Assembly: GCA_035546335.1 (NCBI GenBank)
Contig: DATKDP010000062.1
Coordinates: 1-60,279 of the forward strand
Length of the DNA: 60,279 bases
Reading direction: 5' to 3'
From: DATKDP01 sp035546335
GTDB lineage: Bacteria; Acidobacteriota; Thermoanaerobaculia; Gp7-AA8
Below the pieces are notes generated by a model. It was given only the letters and a program-made list of their open reading frames with translations. It did no database searches and had not been told where the DNA came from. Shown piece by piece: positions 8,569 through 16,835 of this stretch. A program made the position numbers and the translations under genes. The first letter of the stretch is position 1; each line of letters starts with the position of its first letter.

Positions 8569-9123
8569 ATGGCTCTTTCCCTCTTCCAGAAGATCCGCCT
8601 CGCCTTCCGAGGATGGAGCCGCAGATCGGAGGAGGCAGCCTCACGGCGGAACGACGACTTTCTCCGGCGAGAGGCTTCCTGGGGTGCCCCCAAAACCATC
8701 GAGGTGACCCAGGGCGCGCCGAAGCAGACGAGCTCCCCGGTCGACCTCGAAGGACTCCAGGTCGCATGGCTCGATGATTCCGGCGCGATCGACCATTATC
8801 TCGATCTGGTCTCCGGAGACGTCGTCGAGTTTCTCGCTGAACAGACCCATCGCCGTGCCGAGGTCGAAGCGGACCCGAAGCGGTACCGGCGCGTGCCGCG
8901 ACGCTCGAGCGAGACGGACGCGGACGATCGGGCGGCCTTCGCCCGAGGCGTCGAGCGGCAGGAGATGCGCATGAAGCTGATGACCGCTCTCGGGGAAGAG
9001 GATCCTGCGGCTGCATTCCGAAAAGCGTTGTCGAGCGACCGCGCCGTCGAGCGAGCCTGGTACAGCTTCAAGAACGACCGGGCGAGCGAAGCGATCGCCC
9101 GCTGGCTCGAGACGATGCACTGA
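8569..9123 (+). CDS. UPF0158 family protein
   Basis: 184 residues. The segment LQVAWLDDSGAIDHYLDL followed by VSGDVV and the C-terminal WYSFKNDRASEAIARWLE match the layout of UPF0158: strand, acidic linker, then a helical tail with a Phe/Trp-rich end. The N-terminal 55 residues are basic and look disordered. No function is established for the family. It stands alone, between a receiver protein and a convergent unknown gene. Confidence 0.6.
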   Translation: MALSLFQKIRLAFRGWSRRSEEAASRRNDDFLRREASWGAPKTIEVTQGAPKQTSSPVDLEGLQVAWLDDSGAIDHYLDLVSGDVVEFLAEQTHRRAEVEADPKRYRRVPRRSSETDADDRAAFARGVERQEMRMKLMTALGEEDPAAAFRKALSSDRAVERAWYSFKNDRASEAIARWLETMH

Positions 9124-9141
9124 CGTTGGCGTGGATCATCG

Positions 9142-9243
9142 CAAGCACCCACACGAAGCGATTGCGTTGCATCGATAGGGGAGGGCCCGAGCAGAGGGCT
9201 TGCAACGCCGCAACGCAGCGCAATCGCTTCGTCCGGGTGCTTG
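9142..9243. repeat. Inverted-repeat element related to the MITE-like family
   Basis: Arms at 9142-9166 and 9219-9243 are inverted copies over 25 nt with two mismatches. They correspond to the inner inverted repeat of the full elements at 21000 and 46517. The centre keeps the GAGCAGAGGGCTTGC motif found in those elements. It lies between convergent genes. Confidence 0.7.
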
Positions 9244-9268
9244 ACATGCTCAGACCTCAGCCCGCTGC

Positions 9269-9299
9269 GGGGAGAGCGGGCGTCCCGCGCCGCCTCGGG
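9269..9299. repeat. GC hairpin repeat, copy 1
   Basis: A copy of the dispersed GGGAGAGCGGGCGTCCCGCG unit. GCGGGCG can pair with a downstream CGCCCGC-type arm, imperfect in this copy. It directly follows the inverted-repeat element and runs up to the 3' end of the minus-strand gene at 9301. Other copies are at 20933, 31298, 32175 and 46604. Confidence 0.7.
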
Positions 9300-9300
9300 C

Positions 9301-9981
9301 TCACCCGAAGAGCGAGAGACGAGGGATCCCGAGCCGTGCTCGGACCAGTCGCCGGAGATTCGCCTGGCGCGTGCGCGTGAGCGATTCGGGATCGATTCCC
9401 TGATACGCGGAGAGAAGCGCGCTGATCTCCTCTTCGAGCGATCTGCGAAGCTCGTCGGGCATTGCCGGGATCACCCCCTCGATCAATCGGTCCTCGATCT
9501 CGAGAAGCAGTTGCTCGATCGAAGGAACGCTCGCCGCGGCGGAGACTTCGGTCACCTCACCAGATGCCTTCCGGAGGAGCGCTCCGATCGCGCCGGTCTG
9601 ACGCTCCGCAGCGATTGCGAGCTCGCTCACAAGGCGCGCCAGCTCCGAGGCCGGATCGTTTTCGGGGATGGTGGAAGCTCCTCCAGCGTGCAGCTCCTTT
9701 CGCTCGTTCCAGATCTCTCGAACCGCGTGCCGGCAGTAGGTCAGGCTGGAGATCGTTCCCTTGCGGCCCGACTGCTCTCTCTTGTCGAAACAGCGATCGA
9801 TCGCTTCGAGCACGACGCTGAGCGGGATGGCTCCCTCCCGCCACTCCTTCATCAGCGCCCAATCCTTCGACGAGAGGAGAAAGGGCGTGCCGCGCCGCAA
9901 CGCGAAGTGCGACTCGATCTCCAGGAAGTAATCGGAGTCGGGGGGGGACATCGCACCAGGAGTCGTCTGCTCGGAGCTCAT
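9301..9981 (-). CDS. Conserved protein of unknown function
   Basis: About 226 residues from the ATG at 9981; an in-frame ATG at 10029 would add 16 residues. I recognise no named domain. The N-terminal part (DSDYFLEIESHFALRRGTPF, then LLSSKDWALMKEWREGAIPLSVV) looks like a small helical DNA- or protein-binding module. The middle is a Glu/Ala-rich coil, and the C-terminus is basic (LRRLVRARLGIPRL). No signal peptide or membrane span. It faces the FHA phosphatase gene divergently with little promoter space. Confidence 0.55.
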   Translation of the reverse strand: MSSEQTTPGAMSPPDSDYFLEIESHFALRRGTPFLLSSKDWALMKEWREGAIPLSVVLEAIDRCFDKREQSGRKGTISSLTYCRHAVREIWNERKELHAGGASTIPENDPASELARLVSELAIAAERQTGAIGALLRKASGEVTEVSAAASVPSIEQLLLEIEDRLIEGVIPAMPDELRRSLEEEISALLSAYQGIDPESLTRTRQANLRRLVRARLGIPRLSLFG

Positions 9982-10075
9982 CGGTCGTTCGCGGCGCTCG
10001 CGAAGGGAGCCGCCGGCAAACGTCATCATCTCACGAGCGCCGAGCTCGGAAGGGCGTTCCCTCCGGCGGTTGCGA

Positions 10076-10081
10076 TATCAT
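10076..10081 (+). promoter_or_regulatory. -10-like hexamer TATCAT before the FHA phosphatase gene
   Basis: TATCAT ends 9 nt before the ATG at 10091, too close for a normal leader with a ribosome-binding site. CTCCCC precedes the ATG and no Shine-Dalgarno is visible. Confidence 0.4.
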
Positions 10082-10090
10082 CATCTCCCC

Positions 10091-11740
10091 ATGGGAGAGC
10101 AGGAGATCCGTGTCGCGGAGGTGACGGTCTTCACGCCGCTGTTGTCACCGGCGCGTTACCTTCTGAAGAGCCCGACGGTCACGATCGGGCGGTCGGCCGA
10201 CTGCACGATTCCCGTCAAGGATCGATATCTGTCGCGCAAGCATGCCGAGATCGTGTCGATCGACGGCGCGTGGGTTCTGAAGGACTGCGGCAGTGCCAAC
10301 GGAACCTACCTGAATGGCGCTCGCGTCGAGAGTGACCTCGCTCTGTGTTCGGGTGATCGGATCAAGCTCGGCGACACCGAGATTCTCTTCCAGGCCGAAC
10401 AGACCACCGACCGCGTCTTCGCGGTGGCCGATACGAAGATCAGCGCGACGATTGCGATTCCGGTCAGGGAGATCGTGGACCGGACCCCGGAGCTGACGGG
10501 CAAGAGTCTCGAGCGACTTCAGATCCTCAATGCGCTCGCGATGGAACTGATCGAGGACAAGCCGTTCAATCAGTTGTTCGGGTTCATCGTCGATCGGATC
10601 ATGGAGCATCTCAAGCCGTCGCGGGCCGCGGTCGGCCTGCTGGCTGACGACGGAGCGTCGTTCGTCAGCGTCGAGGTGAGGCGAAGGGACAAAGCCGACG
10701 CGACCGATCTGGCGATCAGTCGCACGCTGCTCTCGGAGGTCGTCGAAGAGAAGAAGGCTCTTGCGTTCATGGACGTCAGCGTCGACGAGAAATTGAGTCG
10801 CGCCAAATCGATCGTAATGCAGGGCATCCACTCCGTCCTCTGCGCGCCGCTGACGATCAGCGACAAGGTCGTCGGCGTTCTCTACGTCGATTATCTGTTC
10901 AGCCAGAAGTCGATCTCGGAGGAAGACGTGCGCCTCGTAGCCCAGATCGCGCGCTTCGCTGCGGTCAAGCTCGAGAATGCACGCCTGCGCGACGACGCGA
11001 TTCAGAAACACCTGATGGACGAGGAGCTGAAAACCGCATACCTCATTCAGCGCCGCCTGCTCCCCGACGCACCACCGAGCATCGAAAACTACACGTTCGC
11101 CGGGCTCAATCGTCCGTGCCGCACGGTCAGCGGCGACTACTATGATTTCGTCCTCCGGCCCGACGGCCGGCTCTACTTCGTCATCGCCGACGTGAGCGGC
11201 AAGGGGGTGACGGCCGCTCTGCCGATGGCCGGACTGCAGACCGCCTTCAAGATCTTCACCAAAGCCGATCCCCGGCCGAACATCCTCGTTCAGCAGCTCA
11301 ACGTGATCCTCAAGGAGAACCTGCCGCAATCGAAATTCATCACGCTTTTCGCCGGCTGCCTGGACACCGCGAGTGGACTCGTCGAGTTCACCAATGCGGG
11401 GCACAACCCTCCGCTCTGGGTTCGCAAAGAAGGGGTCGAAGAGCTCGGCGTGACGAATCTGCTCCTCGGAATGTTCGCCGATGTCGAGTACCAGAACCAG
11501 GATATTCGCCTCGAGCCCGGCGACTCGCTTCTTCTGTTCACCGACGGGGTCACCGAGTCGGAGAATGCCGAGGGAAAGGAGTTCGGGATGGAGGCGCTCG
11601 CAGGGTTCGTGCGTCCACTTCACGGGCTGGCGGCTGTTCCCATCTCCGAGGCGGTCGAGAGCGCGATCGCCGGTCACGTCGGCGAGCATCCGCTGGGCGA
11701 CGACGTCACACTTCTGGTGGTCAGCCGGTCGGCTCTGTGA
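10091..11740 (+). CDS. FHA - GAF - PP2C/SpoIIE serine phosphatase
   Basis: 549 residues. FHA domain at about 12-105 with VTIGRSADCTI, SRKHAEI and GSANGTYLNG, the phosphothreonine-binding loops. GAF domain at about 140-300. C-terminal PPM/SpoIIE phosphatase from about 320, with SGDYYDF, VIADVSGKGVTAALPM, TNAGHNPPL and LLLFTDGVTESEN carrying the metal-binding Asp residues. Such proteins reset anti-sigma or signalling partners after sensing a small ligand or a phosphorylated protein. The ATG at 10091 was preferred over the TTG at 10070. No cognate kinase or anti-sigma factor is adjacent. Confidence 0.88.
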   Translation: MGEQEIRVAEVTVFTPLLSPARYLLKSPTVTIGRSADCTIPVKDRYLSRKHAEIVSIDGAWVLKDCGSANGTYLNGARVESDLALCSGDRIKLGDTEILFQAEQTTDRVFAVADTKISATIAIPVREIVDRTPELTGKSLERLQILNALAMELIEDKPFNQLFGFIVDRIMEHLKPSRAAVGLLADDGASFVSVEVRRRDKADATDLAISRTLLSEVVEEKKALAFMDVSVDEKLSRAKSIVMQGIHSVLCAPLTISDKVVGVLYVDYLFSQKSISEEDVRLVAQIARFAAVKLENARLRDDAIQKHLMDEELKTAYLIQRRLLPDAPPSIENYTFAGLNRPCRTVSGDYYDFVLRPDGRLYFVIADVSGKGVTAALPMAGLQTAFKIFTKADPRPNILVQQLNVILKENLPQSKFITLFAGCLDTASGLVEFTNAGHNPPLWVRKEGVEELGVTNLLLGMFADVEYQNQDIRLEPGDSLLLFTDGVTESENAEGKEFGMEALAGFVRPLHGLAAVPISEAVESAIAGHVGEHPLGDDVTLLVVSRSAL

Positions 11741-11773
11741 TCGGCCCCGAAGTGGCGGGACATTCCGATGTCC

Positions 11774-11919
11774 AGCCCGTGACGCGGGCTTCCATCTGCC
11801 CGACTCGCGAGGGGCGGCGTGACGCCGCCTCGATCGGGCGGGGACGCCCGACCCCCTCGATCGTTGCCCATCGGTCAGATCGTCGTCCGTCACCGGGCCG
11901 AAGATCGGAATCTTCCGCC
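11774..11919. repeat. Cluster of four palindromes between convergent genes
   Basis: Hairpins at 11774-11790 (AGCCCG stem), 11813-11829 (GGCGGCG stem, TGA loop), 11835-11850 (CGGGCG stem, GGGA loop) and 11896-11919 (GGCCGAAGAT stem, CGGA loop, one mismatch). The last unit and about 12 bases before it recur inverted at 25022-25058. It may act as a bidirectional terminator for the phosphatase and lipoprotein genes. Confidence 0.75.
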
Positions 11920-11930
11920 ACTTGCGGTCT

Positions 11931-13229
11931 TCAGCCCCGGGCGCCACCGGCGCGGTTGATCTGGTCGAGCAGAGGCAGGAGCTCCCGGCCGCTGATGAAA
12001 TGCTCGCCGTGGATGCGCAGATGTGACCAGTCGATCCCGCAGGCGTCGAGAACCTTTTGTGCCCGCAGCGATTCATTGATCTCGTCGCGGCCCGCTGCGC
12101 TGCACGCCGCTCCCTGATATAGGAGGATCCTCGCCAGCATTCTGGAAATCGCCGAGCCTGTCACCGGCCGCTCGGGGTGAGCCTCGCGGGTGATTGGATC
12201 GACGGGAACGAGCCGCAACGCGAGAGCGCGTACGAACTCGTCTCGTCCGGCGACGTCGGCGATGTCGACGGCGATGGGAGGCTCTGCGAGGTTCTGGGCA
12301 AAACGCACCGCCGGCAGTTTCCAGTAGAGGAGAATCGCAACCTGTGCACGGGTCAGGGCCTCGCTGGCAACAGCATTGTGGTAGCGCGGCGGCATGTTCG
12401 CATCGATCCACCGCTGTTTCACTTCGTCGAGCCGGCGCCTGTAGCGTCCATCCGGATGTGTCCGGTCGAGCCGGTCGAGCCTGGCGATGGCGTTCTGATA
12501 CTCCCCCATGCCCGTCTCGATCTCCGCCAGCGCCGCCTCGATTTCGGGTTGAGCGCGCGATGTCGTCAGCAGAGGAGCGATCTGTCGCATCGCTTCTTCG
12601 TATTTCGCCGTTTCAATCAGTTTCTCCACGAGCGTGAGCCGCGCGCCGGGAGACTCGTGTACGGCGAGGGCCTGCCGCAACAGCGCGATCGCTCGAACGA
12701 CATCCGTCTCGCCCTGCGCGCGATCGACCAGAACATCGAACCAGTTGCGAGCGATCTCCTCTCCCCTCGCCCTCACGCGATCGCTGGCGAGGGGATGCCT
12801 GGCCAGCCGGCGATAAATCCCCTCCGCCGCCTCCAGCCGCCCCTGCCTCGCTGCGAGCTCCGCCCGATAAATCTCGGCGGCGAAATAGTCGCTCTGCTGG
12901 TGAAGTACCGATTCGATCAGCTCCGCGGCCTGCGGAAGATTCTCGCGCTGGAGGGCGATTGCGGCGAGCGCCAGACGAGCCGGCAGATAGTCGCGGTTGG
13001 CGTCAGCGATCGCCTGGAACCGGCGCTGGGCGCCGCCAAGGCCTCCCAACTGGAACTGGCGCCAGGCGCGATCGAATCTGCGGTTCATGGAATCATCGGG
13101 CGCAGCGTGACCTGTACGGGGATCGATCAGATTCTGATCGACGGCGGGAGCTCCCGGGGGCGGCGCCGTGGCGCAGCGGGCCGCGAGGAGGAGAAGAACG
13201 ATTGGGAAGAGTTGTCTGATTCTGGTCAT
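11931..13229 (-). CDS. TPR-containing lipoprotein
   Basis: 432 residues. It has a lipoprotein signal: basic start, LFPIVLLLLAARC with the lipobox Cys at about 19. Then come several TPR-type helical pairs (RRFQAIADANRDYLPARLAL, RALLRQALAVHESPG-like segments) from about 45 to 260. The C-terminal third has two segments resembling S-layer-homology helices (LTRAQVAILLYWKLP, VTGSAISRMLARILLYQG). It is probably anchored in an envelope membrane and acts as a scaffold. Its ATG overlaps the miaA stop (ATGA), so it is the last gene of the rlmD-comEC-miaA unit. Confidence 0.7.
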   Translation of the reverse strand: MTRIRQLFPIVLLLLAARCATAPPPGAPAVDQNLIDPRTGHAAPDDSMNRRFDRAWRQFQLGGLGGAQRRFQAIADANRDYLPARLALAAIALQRENLPQAAELIESVLHQQSDYFAAEIYRAELAARQGRLEAAEGIYRRLARHPLASDRVRARGEEIARNWFDVLVDRAQGETDVVRAIALLRQALAVHESPGARLTLVEKLIETAKYEEAMRQIAPLLTTSRAQPEIEAALAEIETGMGEYQNAIARLDRLDRTHPDGRYRRRLDEVKQRWIDANMPPRYHNAVASEALTRAQVAILLYWKLPAVRFAQNLAEPPIAVDIADVAGRDEFVRALALRLVPVDPITREAHPERPVTGSAISRMLARILLYQGAACSAAGRDEINESLRAQKVLDACGIDWSHLRIHGEHFISGRELLPLLDQINRAGGARG

Positions 13230-14227
13230 GGTGTCGATCGATCATCGATGAAGCCGGATCGCACGAGAGTCACCACAATGGCCTCGAGCGGCGGCTCCAG
13301 CTCCTCGCCCCTCTCGATCCAGTGTACGGAGGGCTCTCCGCGCAGCCAGGTCATCTGTCGTTTTGCATACGCGCGTGTCCGGCGCCTGGTTTCGGCGATC
13401 GCTTCCTGCAGCGTCGACTCACCGTCGAGCAGTCGTACCGCCTCATGGTAGCCGATCGAACCGAAGGGACGCGCGGAGCGGGGATGCTGCTCGAGCAGTC
13501 TCCGCGTTTCTTCGATCAGCCCGGCTTCATACATCAGTTCCGTTCTACGATCCAGTGCCTCCAGCAGCTTCGACCGCGGCATGGTGATGGCGAACTGCAG
13601 GAGCCTCAGCCCTTCGCGGATGGAAGGAACACGCCAACTGGAGATCGGCATTCCGGTCAACAGGCGCACTTCGAGCGCTCGTTCGATCCGATGGCGATCG
13701 GTGGATGCGATGCGCGCGGCGCTCACCGGGTCCACGCGTCGAAGCCAGTTGTGAAGGCGTGCACGCCCGCGCTCGCTGCCGGCGATCCTGCGCAGTCGCC
13801 TGCGGATGCCCTCGCTCCGGCCGGGCATCGGCGGCAGACCGCAGGTGAGAGCGCGCAGGTAGAAGCCTGTGCCTCCGACGAGGATCGGAATCCGGCCGCG
13901 TCGCTCGATGTCGCGACAGACTTCGCGAGCCAGTGAAGCATATGCAGCGGCGTTCAAATCCTCGCTCGGCGCGACCACGTCGAACAGGTGGTGCGGAACG
14001 CGACTGCGCATGGCGGCGTCGGGCTTCGCGCTGCCGATGTCGAATCCGCGGTAGAGCTGCACCGAATCGTAATTGATGATCTCGCCACCGACGCGGAGCG
14101 CGAGGGCGAGGGCAATCTCCGACTTGCCGACCCCTGTCGGCCCGGAAATGACGATCAGCCGGGAGGCCGATCCGGCTCTGCGGTCAGGCGCGACGGATTC
14201 GCGTGGAGTGAGTTCGGTCGTGCTCAT
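13226..14227 (-). CDS. miaA: tRNA dimethylallyltransferase
   Basis: 333 residues. It adds a dimethylallyl group to N6 of A37 in tRNAs reading UNN codons. P-loop GPTGVGKS at 29-36, IINYDSVQLYRG after it, GGTGFYLRALTCGL in the substrate-channel region, and the late TRRRTRAYAKRQMTWLRG helix are all characteristic. The ATG at 14227 lies 44 nt inside the preceding zinc-ribbon gene; no in-frame start closer to the domain was found. The N-terminal 20 residues are not conserved in character. Confidence 0.93.
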   Translation of the reverse strand: MSTTELTPRESVAPDRRAGSASRLIVISGPTGVGKSEIALALALRVGGEIINYDSVQLYRGFDIGSAKPDAAMRSRVPHHLFDVVAPSEDLNAAAYASLAREVCRDIERRGRIPILVGGTGFYLRALTCGLPPMPGRSEGIRRRLRRIAGSERGRARLHNWLRRVDPVSAARIASTDRHRIERALEVRLLTGMPISSWRVPSIREGLRLLQFAITMPRSKLLEALDRRTELMYEAGLIEETRRLLEQHPRSARPFGSIGYHEAVRLLDGESTLQEAIAETRRRTRAYAKRQMTWLRGEPSVHWIERGEELEPPLEAIVVTLVRSGFIDDRSTP

Positions 14228-14513
14228 CCTCGATGATGCTTCGGATATGCTGGCGGCAATAGAGTGTGCGCGGCGGAATCGCGCGACCGCACGTCTTGCA
14301 GAAACTGCGGTTCAGTTTGCGTGCCGCCCTCTCGAACAGACTGACCACCGCGCCGATGCCGACCAGCGCCAATCCCAGCCCTCCGGCGCGCTGCATCAGT
14401 ACCGGCGTGACGAACTCCCTCAGCGGCGAGTTCTCATACGTTTCGCTCAGCACATACATCGCCAGAACGGCGAGAATGATCCAGAGACCGAAACGGAGGA
14501 GGGTTCCCGACAT
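14184..14513 (-). CDS. Small membrane protein with C-terminal zinc ribbon-like motif
   Basis: 109 residues. Two hydrophobic spans (about 8-24 and 44-62) are followed by a basic stretch and CKTCGRAIPPRTLYCRQH, a CxxC...C-x2-H metal-site pattern on the cytosolic side. Its function is unknown. It begins 15 nt after the comEC stop and overlaps the miaA start by 44 nt. TAACAT lies about a dozen bases before the ATG and could be an internal -10 box. Confidence 0.65.
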   Translation of the reverse strand: MSGTLLRFGLWIILAVLAMYVLSETYENSPLREFVTPVLMQRAGGLGLALVGIGAVVSLFERAARKLNRSFCKTCGRAIPPRTLYCRQHIRSIIEDEHDRTHSTRIRRA

Positions 14514-14528
14514 TGGCGTCGTTGAATG

Positions 14529-16835
14529 TTAGTGAGGTCGCTGCGGAGTGTCAATTTGTCGTGTCAGGTGAAGGGCCTGCCCGCGAAACTCCACGCGAAT
14601 CGAGCCTCCGGTATCCGTGCGACCGATCACCCGCAGGCGCTGCTCGAGACGATCGATGACTTCGGGGCTCGGATGACCGAACAGGTTGCGCGGTCCCGAG
14701 GAGATCAGCGCCATGCGCGGTCCGACCGCGTCGAGGAAGGGAGCGGTGGACGAGCTCTTGCTGCCATGGTGCGCGATCTTCAGGACGTCTGCGCTGATGC
14801 GGCCGGCCTCGTCTTCCGCCAGGTCACGCTCGGCGTCCTTCTCGATGTCGCCTGTGAGCAGGACTCTCCGCCCTCCCAGCTCGACGCGGAGAACGACGGA
14901 GCCGTTGTTGAGCGTGGAGCGCTTGTAGCGGAGGCGGGGAAGAATCGGGTCGAAGTGCATCCGTCCCGACACCACGAACGGGGTGCGCTCGAACAGTTGT
15001 ACGTCGACTCGCCTCTCTCGAGCCGCCTGAAAGAGTGTCTGACTGCAATCTTCACGGAAGTGCCGCCCCGAAAGCAGGAGTCGTCGAACGTGAAGATGCT
15101 CGATCACCGCCTGTAGACCTTCACAGTGATCGGGGTGTGGATGGGAGAGCATCACGGCGTCGAGCTCCCTGACACCGCGCTCGAGCAGAAGCGGAAGAAG
15201 GACTCGTCGTCCGAACGAGACGTCTCCCCGTCGCCCTCCTCCATCGACCAGAACGGCGTCGATCCCGTCACGAAGAAGGATTGCTTCCCCCTGGCCGACG
15301 TCCAGCAGCTCGATCGACGGCGCGCTGGCCACGCCTCTCATGCCGATGAAACTGATCGTCACCGGAACCAGCAGCACCAGGGCGGCGAGCGGCCGGATGG
15401 ACTGTCGCTGGACGAAAAGAATGATCAGCAGCAGCGCAAGGAACGACAGCACGACGGTGATCAGCGGGGGAGAGGCTGCGAGGCGAACGACACCGAGCAC
15501 CTCGGCGGCGAGGTGGTTCACCAGGCCCGCAGCAGCGTCGAGCGGCGTGATCGAACGAAGAGCCGTCTCCGTTGCCACCGTGGAGAGCGGGAGGAGCACG
15601 CAGGCGACGATCGAAAGACCGAAGATCGACGACAGAAGCGGTGAAATGATGAGCGTTACGACCGATCCCGCGATCACGAGCTGGTTGAAGTAAAAAAGGG
15701 TGAGTGGAGCGGTCGCCAGCTCGGCGCCGACTCCATAGCCGATTGCGGCGAGCGGAATGCCGCGCTCACGCATGAGGCGGACCAGCGGCTTTCCGACGAA
15801 GATCAGCCCGCCGGTCGCGGCGTACGTCAGTGCGAATCCGGCATTGGTCAGCTCCTCCGGGTGCATCGCCAGGCGCAGGATCGCGGCGACGAAGAAGAGA
15901 TTCTCCGTCGGGGTCGGCCGGTGCAGGATGCGCGAGAGCGCGTACAGCCCGATCATCCATCCGGCGCGTGTGGCAGAAGGCTCCCCTCCCGCGAACCACG
16001 GTGCGATAATGGCGACGGTGAGCAGTGACCAGTCGGCGAGTCGAGGCCATTGAAACATCCGGAGAGCGAGGGTGATGGCGACGGCGACGAGGGAGATCTG
16101 CATTCCCGAGAAGACCAGGAGATGATAGGTGCCGCCGCGGCGGTACGATTCTCTGAGATCATCCGGGAGCTGTTCGCTTCGTCCCAGGAGAAGCGCCTTG
16201 GCGAGAGCAACCGGACGCGCCAGCGTCGTGTCCTCAGCCGCCATTTCGTCGAGCCGCTGCTGCAGCGTCCTGCTCCAGACTGCGGCACTCCATCGATTCG
16301 CATCTCCTGAATGGGCCAGGAGCCGCGCCGACTTGACCGACAGGTACAACGTCCCGCGCTCGGAGCGTCGGAGGAAGCCTTCCGCTCCGATTCGTGCTGC
16401 GCGCCCCACGGGAGGCGGAGGCGACGGGGAGTAGATCGTCAGCGGGAACGGAACGTCGTGCTCGACCGCGTCGAGGAAAACGCGAAAGCGATCGACGCGA
16501 AGCGAGTAGGGCGGCTCCCCGCGGTTCTCCCACCCCGTCCGGATCGGTGCTTCGATGCGGACGAAACGCTCGCGACCGCCGGCGATCAGCTGATCGATGT
16601 CGTGGGCGATGCGAAGGCGATTGTCGGCGAATGCCAGCCCGGCGGCCGCCATCGCCACGACCAGCGACAGGCGATATCGGTACGGTCGTCGAAGGGCGAG
16701 AACCAGAAGGGCGATCGCCGAGAGCGCGGCAACGGTCAGTCGCGGACCGGCGATCGAGTGCGCCGCAGCCAGCCCGCTGGTGAGGGCGAGAAAGGGGAGA
16801 CCTGCGGGAATGTCGGTGACCTGGTCACGGCGCAC
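14529..16835 (-). CDS. comEC: DNA internalization competence protein ComEC/Rec2
   Basis: 768 residues, full length. N-terminal membrane spans lead into the DUF4131 region, then the polytopic competence domain (GGTYHLLVFSGMQISLVA near 230-250 is the family signature). The C-terminal metallo-beta-lactamase domain has LLDVGQGEAILLRDG, SHPHPDHCEGL and LKIAHHGSKSS. ComEC forms the inner-membrane channel for single-stranded DNA uptake. The GTG start at 16835 overlaps the rlmD end by 11 nt. Other competence genes are not in the window. Confidence 0.94.
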   Translation of the reverse strand: MRRDQVTDIPAGLPFLALTSGLAAAHSIAGPRLTVAALSAIALLVLALRRPYRYRLSLVVAMAAAGLAFADNRLRIAHDIDQLIAGGRERFVRIEAPIRTGWENRGEPPYSLRVDRFRVFLDAVEHDVPFPLTIYSPSPPPPVGRAARIGAEGFLRRSERGTLYLSVKSARLLAHSGDANRWSAAVWSRTLQQRLDEMAAEDTTLARPVALAKALLLGRSEQLPDDLRESYRRGGTYHLLVFSGMQISLVAVAITLALRMFQWPRLADWSLLTVAIIAPWFAGGEPSATRAGWMIGLYALSRILHRPTPTENLFFVAAILRLAMHPEELTNAGFALTYAATGGLIFVGKPLVRLMRERGIPLAAIGYGVGAELATAPLTLFYFNQLVIAGSVVTLIISPLLSSIFGLSIVACVLLPLSTVATETALRSITPLDAAAGLVNHLAAEVLGVVRLAASPPLITVVLSFLALLLIILFVQRQSIRPLAALVLLVPVTISFIGMRGVASAPSIELLDVGQGEAILLRDGIDAVLVDGGGRRGDVSFGRRVLLPLLLERGVRELDAVMLSHPHPDHCEGLQAVIEHLHVRRLLLSGRHFREDCSQTLFQAARERRVDVQLFERTPFVVSGRMHFDPILPRLRYKRSTLNNGSVVLRVELGGRRVLLTGDIEKDAERDLAEDEAGRISADVLKIAHHGSKSSSTAPFLDAVGPRMALISSGPRNLFGHPSPEVIDRLEQRLRVIGRTDTGGSIRVEFRGQALHLTRQIDTPQRPH

